DNA from: Acanthaster planci
Taxonomy: Eukaryota > Echinodermata > Asteroidea > Valvatida > Acanthasteridae
Assembly: GCF_001949145.1 (NCBI RefSeq)
Contig: NW_019091449.1
Coordinates: 97,723 to 161,722, forward strand
Reading direction: 5' to 3'
DNA length: 64,000 bases
Both the position numbers and the translations under genes were made by a program. Below are positions 61,401 to 64,000 of the stretch, piece after piece. How positions within the stretch are numbered: position 1 is the first letter of the stretch; every line of letters starts with the position of its first letter. Below the pieces are notes generated by a model. It made no database searches. It was not told the DNA's origin and saw only the letters and a list, made by a program, of their open reading frames with translations.

Positions 61401-63321
61401 ATTTACGTAGCAATGAATCAAAAGGAAACTACAACAGCAAAATATGGAAAATCCAGTCACCGATGTAACACTAGCACTGAGCTTTTCCCCAGGAATGACA
61501 TCACAGCTTTGCTCATGAATATGGAAATGCTTTTAGCATAAAAACAAGAGGCACTAACATTCCTTTTTGAAATGGCACAGCAGAAGTTGGAAATCTGATT
61601 GAAACAGGAAAGTGCATTTTAAAAGGTCTTAGTAAAAAACACTACACTAAACAGACAGTTTACAAAATGACAGTTTTTTTCTAAAGCCTATACCTTTGCC
61701 CCAACAGACGATTTTCTCCTTGAAGTATGTCTCACTGGCTGAGTAACTCTCTTCTTCGTCCTCCGACCCCTCGGTCCAGTGAGTGTGAGCCTTGCCCTTG
61801 AACTTGAGTTTAATAGCTGTGAACGTAGAAGAGTGTAGAAATAAGACACTAAGGGTCGTCTCTCACTGCTGCCACTTGGGGGGGGGGTGAAAATGGATGT
61901 TTTTCAACTGCCCTGGTGTGGCATATGTATGGAGCGTCGAAAGTGGACAACCTCATTTTCTGTTAGTACATTTTCAGGATTTTGGACTTTGCCTAAAGCA
62001 TTTTCAAAAAACGCAATTTTCCGCTAGGAGAAATTTAGATTTTACTTTAACAACTCTTCATGGCGCGTCAAAAGTGGACCACTAAAATTTTCAAATTTCC
62101 ACTAGCAAATTCTATTTGATGCTCCCAAAGAGGACAACCCCATTTTCTCCTTTTCGCAGAGGTTTGTTAGAGGTTTTTTAACTTGTCCACTTTTGGACCA
62201 CCCCGCCATCGGCAAAGTAAAATCCAAATTTCTCTTAGTGGAAAATTGCGATTTTTGAAAATACTTAAGGCAAAGTCCAAAATCCCGAAAATCTACTAAC
62301 AGAAAATGAGAAAATGGGGTAGTTCACTTTTGACGCTCCATACATGTGTCCAAATGTCAACCAAATATCAACAAAAGGTCCATAGCATACAGGCGTCACC
62401 CAGTACCGTGGCCATGTGTTTTTTTTGCCAATTGTTTTGAACAAAGGGGTTGCTAGTTGCGATTTTATAACCTTATCTCTTTTGTAAAGTCCAGAACATA
62501 CATGTATGTTAATTTAATACAAAACTGCAGCAAACTGCTTGCTGACTGGTGAGCTCAAATATAAATAAAAATATGGAGAGCCTGATGTTTCAATTCAAGA
62601 GAAATCTTTCTCAAAGGCAAAGAAAAAAAAACAAAAAAAAAAAACAAAAAACGGCTAGGGTCGAAACACCAGGCCCTCTTTTGCTTCTTAGCAAATCGCT
62701 TTACCCAAACAAAGGTCTTAATCCCTTAGCTCTTTTGGGCTCAAGAATTCAATTCGCATTCCTCCCCGGAAAAATTATCTCCATTGTAATGGAGACCAAT
62801 GCTCGCAAGTTCCCAGCTGTTCCAGCTAGGATGGGCACTAGTTAAGCTGGGGGACTGTTGGCTTGAGTAAACGCTAGAATTCCAGAATGAACCGGTAGTT
62901 TTGGGGGGTTGTTTCAAAATCCTTAGTTTCCCTGATTGTTATTTGTGTTGTCTAGGGTCATACTTTTATCGCCAATTTTTTTCTGCTTAATAGCTTTCAG
63001 CCATTTTTTTAAGTGGGAAAAAAGTCCGAATTAAATGTCAACAGGGAAATTTAATAGACGGCTAGCACAGAGTACACGTACACGTACGTGGAATAGTGAC
63101 TCTGTAAGTCCAGTCTCTCAGATATGAACTATTGACAGTACAGTACTTAGTACATGTACATAGTACTACTACACCCCTAGTTCCCCACACCTAGTACCTG
63201 TAACATCATCCTTCGGTGCTGTCAGAACAACTCTGATGTAGCCATTTACGACTTCTCCAGAGCTGAAGACATCCACATTGTCTCCGTCGAACACCACCTC
63301 AAATACAGTCAATTTGCCCAT
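52454..63321 (-). CDS. Alpha-arrestin (ARRDC2/3/4-like), copy B, long YPPP-repeat tail
   Basis: Seven coding exons, all with GT-AG introns: 63,321-63,198; 61,816-61,694; 59,945-59,722; 59,261-59,079; 57,143-56,958; 55,860-55,728; 53,019-52,454. Exons 1-6 have exactly the lengths and phases of copy A. The product has 512 residues and starts MGKLTVFEVVFDGDNVDVF. The N and C arrestin domains are intact, with CCLCC at 169-173, GYVPGE, IPSIPPTGPQGC and VYLPITIGTVPV. PPPPSYE gives one PPxY motif at Tyr331, a WW-domain ligand for NEDD4-type ligases in this family. The last exon adds eight YPPP repeats and ends in an acidic EGTEVIELEKIEIS stretch. The expected role is cargo adaptor for ubiquitin-dependent receptor trafficking. 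The tail is unlike the roughly 414-residue vertebrate ARRDC3 and may tune partner binding; that is inference. Confidence 0.93.
52560..52850 (-). repeat. Coding minisatellite of the YPPP tail
   Basis: Tandem units of about 33-36 bp with the plus-strand core GGTGGTGGGTAGCC encode eight YPPP units separated by 5-8 variable residues (for example GYPPPAGTQ and GYPPPADGE). Copy A keeps only two YPPP motifs in its exon; further decayed units lie in the relic at 33,527-33,850. Confidence 0.85.
53496..53568 (+). repeat. Three tandem 24-25-bp units
   Basis: Units CCCTTCACAAGGCCAGTCA plus CAAGT-like ends repeat three times (53,496; 53,521; 53,545) in intron 6 of copy B, within the DNA that copy A lacks. 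Confidence 0.8.
53956..54970 (+). mobile_element. DIRS-type retrotransposon fragment (RNase H region)
   Basis: The frame at 53,956-54,768 begins without an ATG. From about residue 36 it resembles the end of a DIRS-type reverse transcriptase and its RNase H. It has the connection block (TGQIISMSLALGP, then ELEFW) and RNase H acidic residues at Asp135 (YSDTSSYAYGAY), Glu170 (STWREV), Asp195 (WHTDN) and Asp244 (NKLADSIS). Near 54,708 the frame is lost; the typical continuation VPHWPTAAFWPLLCP follows in another frame at about 54,750-54,800. The reverse transcriptase core and tyrosine recombinase are missing. It lies antisense in intron 6 of copy B, in DNA absent from the matching 453-bp intron of copy A, so it is a dead insertion that probably arrived after the duplication. 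Confidence 0.8.
61925..62345. mobile_element. Foldback element with about 130-bp inverted arms
   Basis: The left arm starts ATGTATGGAGCGTC and contains ATTTTCTGTTAGTA, GGATTTTGGACTTTGCC and AGAAATTTAGATTTTAC. All recur inverted in the same order in the right arm. The centre carries further AGTGGACCAC/GTCCACTT words. It lies in intron 1 of copy B with no coding capacity. The matching intron of copy A shows no such structure. Confidence 0.85.
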
Positions 63322-63339
63322 ATTAAGATAATGGTGGTG

Positions 63340-63348
63340 ACTTCCGGT
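63340..63348 (-). promoter_or_regulatory. ETS-like site upstream of arrestin copy B
   Basis: ACCGGAAGT on the minus strand, 19 bp before the ATG at 63,321, so it is either at the start site or in a short 5' untranslated region. Compare the site upstream of copy A at 44,271. Confidence 0.35.
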
Positions 63349-64000
63349 CTGCTTGTTATTTGTAGATAGATAGGCCTACCCGGTAGTACTCCTGTTCACT
63401 GGCACTATCGCCTACTGTTCTAGTTCTGCTGCATGTGCTACCTTTCCTGAGCTACGTCTTCGTCTTGTCCACTGACCTGGGGCCAAACGTGTATTGTTTC
63501 GGCTGCTTCCCGGGCGGCTGCATTTAAATTTGTTGTGTAGAACCACGGAGCTACATGATGATGTACCAAAAGCATGAAGACTCGATCCGGATCCCACCGC
63601 AGATCACACCACAGTAGCCAAGGCTGTTTCGAACACACCCTAGGCCTCCGATCCCTCATGTGCGAAGCTCCACGGACGGTTCAAGACCACGGCTGCGTCT
63701 ACTGTCAGCTATTGTGTGCTGCGGTTTTTGCAGCCGGCGAAGACCTAGACGCAAGGAGACACACAATTTTTCTGAGCTATGGCTGCGTGTACATTCAGCG
63801 GTGCCTAGCTCGTGCAAGGACCTGCGTCCACATGTACAGTGCCTGCATGATGGAGATATACTGTGTATGTACGCCTACATGTACATTGTAAAGTAGGCCT
63901 ACACGTCTGCTTTTAAAACCACTTCCTGCCGGGGCAGTTATCAGTGTTGCTAATGCCGGGCCGGGATATTTATCATTGTTTTCTGTTTTCAAAATTCTTT
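63349..64000. other. 5' flank of arrestin copy B; no further gene seen
   Basis: GC content is higher than in the introns, fitting a promoter or 5' untranslated region. Overlapping short frames on both strands show no domain. Confidence 0.45.

Noticed and set aside
1-64000. CRISPR array, prophage, operons or bacterial signals
   Set aside because: GT-AG introns, Ig and arrestin genes and eukaryotic transposons show an animal nuclear genome; no regularly spaced direct repeats of CRISPR type were seen.

Overview
The window looks like nuclear DNA from a marine invertebrate deuterostome, most likely an echinoderm. It is AT-rich and intron-rich with low gene density. It is strewn with GTACATGTAC-type palindromes and TAGGCCTA words and carries a dense, varied load of short DNA transposons. 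Three protein-coding genes are well supported, all on the minus strand. The species call is an inference from base composition, repeat style and protein family; nothing in the sequence fixes the species.

Layout. Positions 1 to about 26,500 hold no gene I can support. They carry MITEs (short non-autonomous DNA transposons), hAT-type elements (one with a perfect 8-bp target duplication), palindromes and short tandem repeats. At 27,465-29,570 an uninterrupted reading frame encodes a 701-residue single-pass receptor. It has three immunoglobulin domains and a long tail with one ITIM, one ITSM-like motif, two YxN motifs and a proline-rich stretch. From about 31,325 to the right edge lies a tandem duplication of a complete seven-exon alpha-arrestin gene (arrestin-domain-containing, ARRDC type) together with its downstream flank. 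Copy A codes at 35,537-44,131 (432 residues) and copy B at 52,454-63,321 (512 residues). Intron positions and phases are identical and the two protein bodies are very similar.

The two arrestin copies differ in their tails and in what has inserted into them. Copy B ends in a repetitive YPPP-rich tail. In copy A this tail is cut off by about 1.7 kb of unrelated DNA, and the severed tail survives as a decayed relic at 33,527-33,850 with an in-frame stop and its own MITE insertion. Copy B has a DIRS-type retrotransposon fragment in intron 6 and a foldback element in intron 1.

Functionally, alpha-arrestins with a PPxY motif link NEDD4-family ubiquitin ligases to membrane cargo, and ITIM receptors recruit SH2-domain phosphatases. 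Both are membrane signalling or trafficking proteins, but nothing here shows that they work together. The most novel signals are the invertebrate ITIM receptor on one exon, the divergent fates of the duplicated arrestins, and a four-copy family of tiny TTAA-flanked hairpin elements with piggyBac-like ends.
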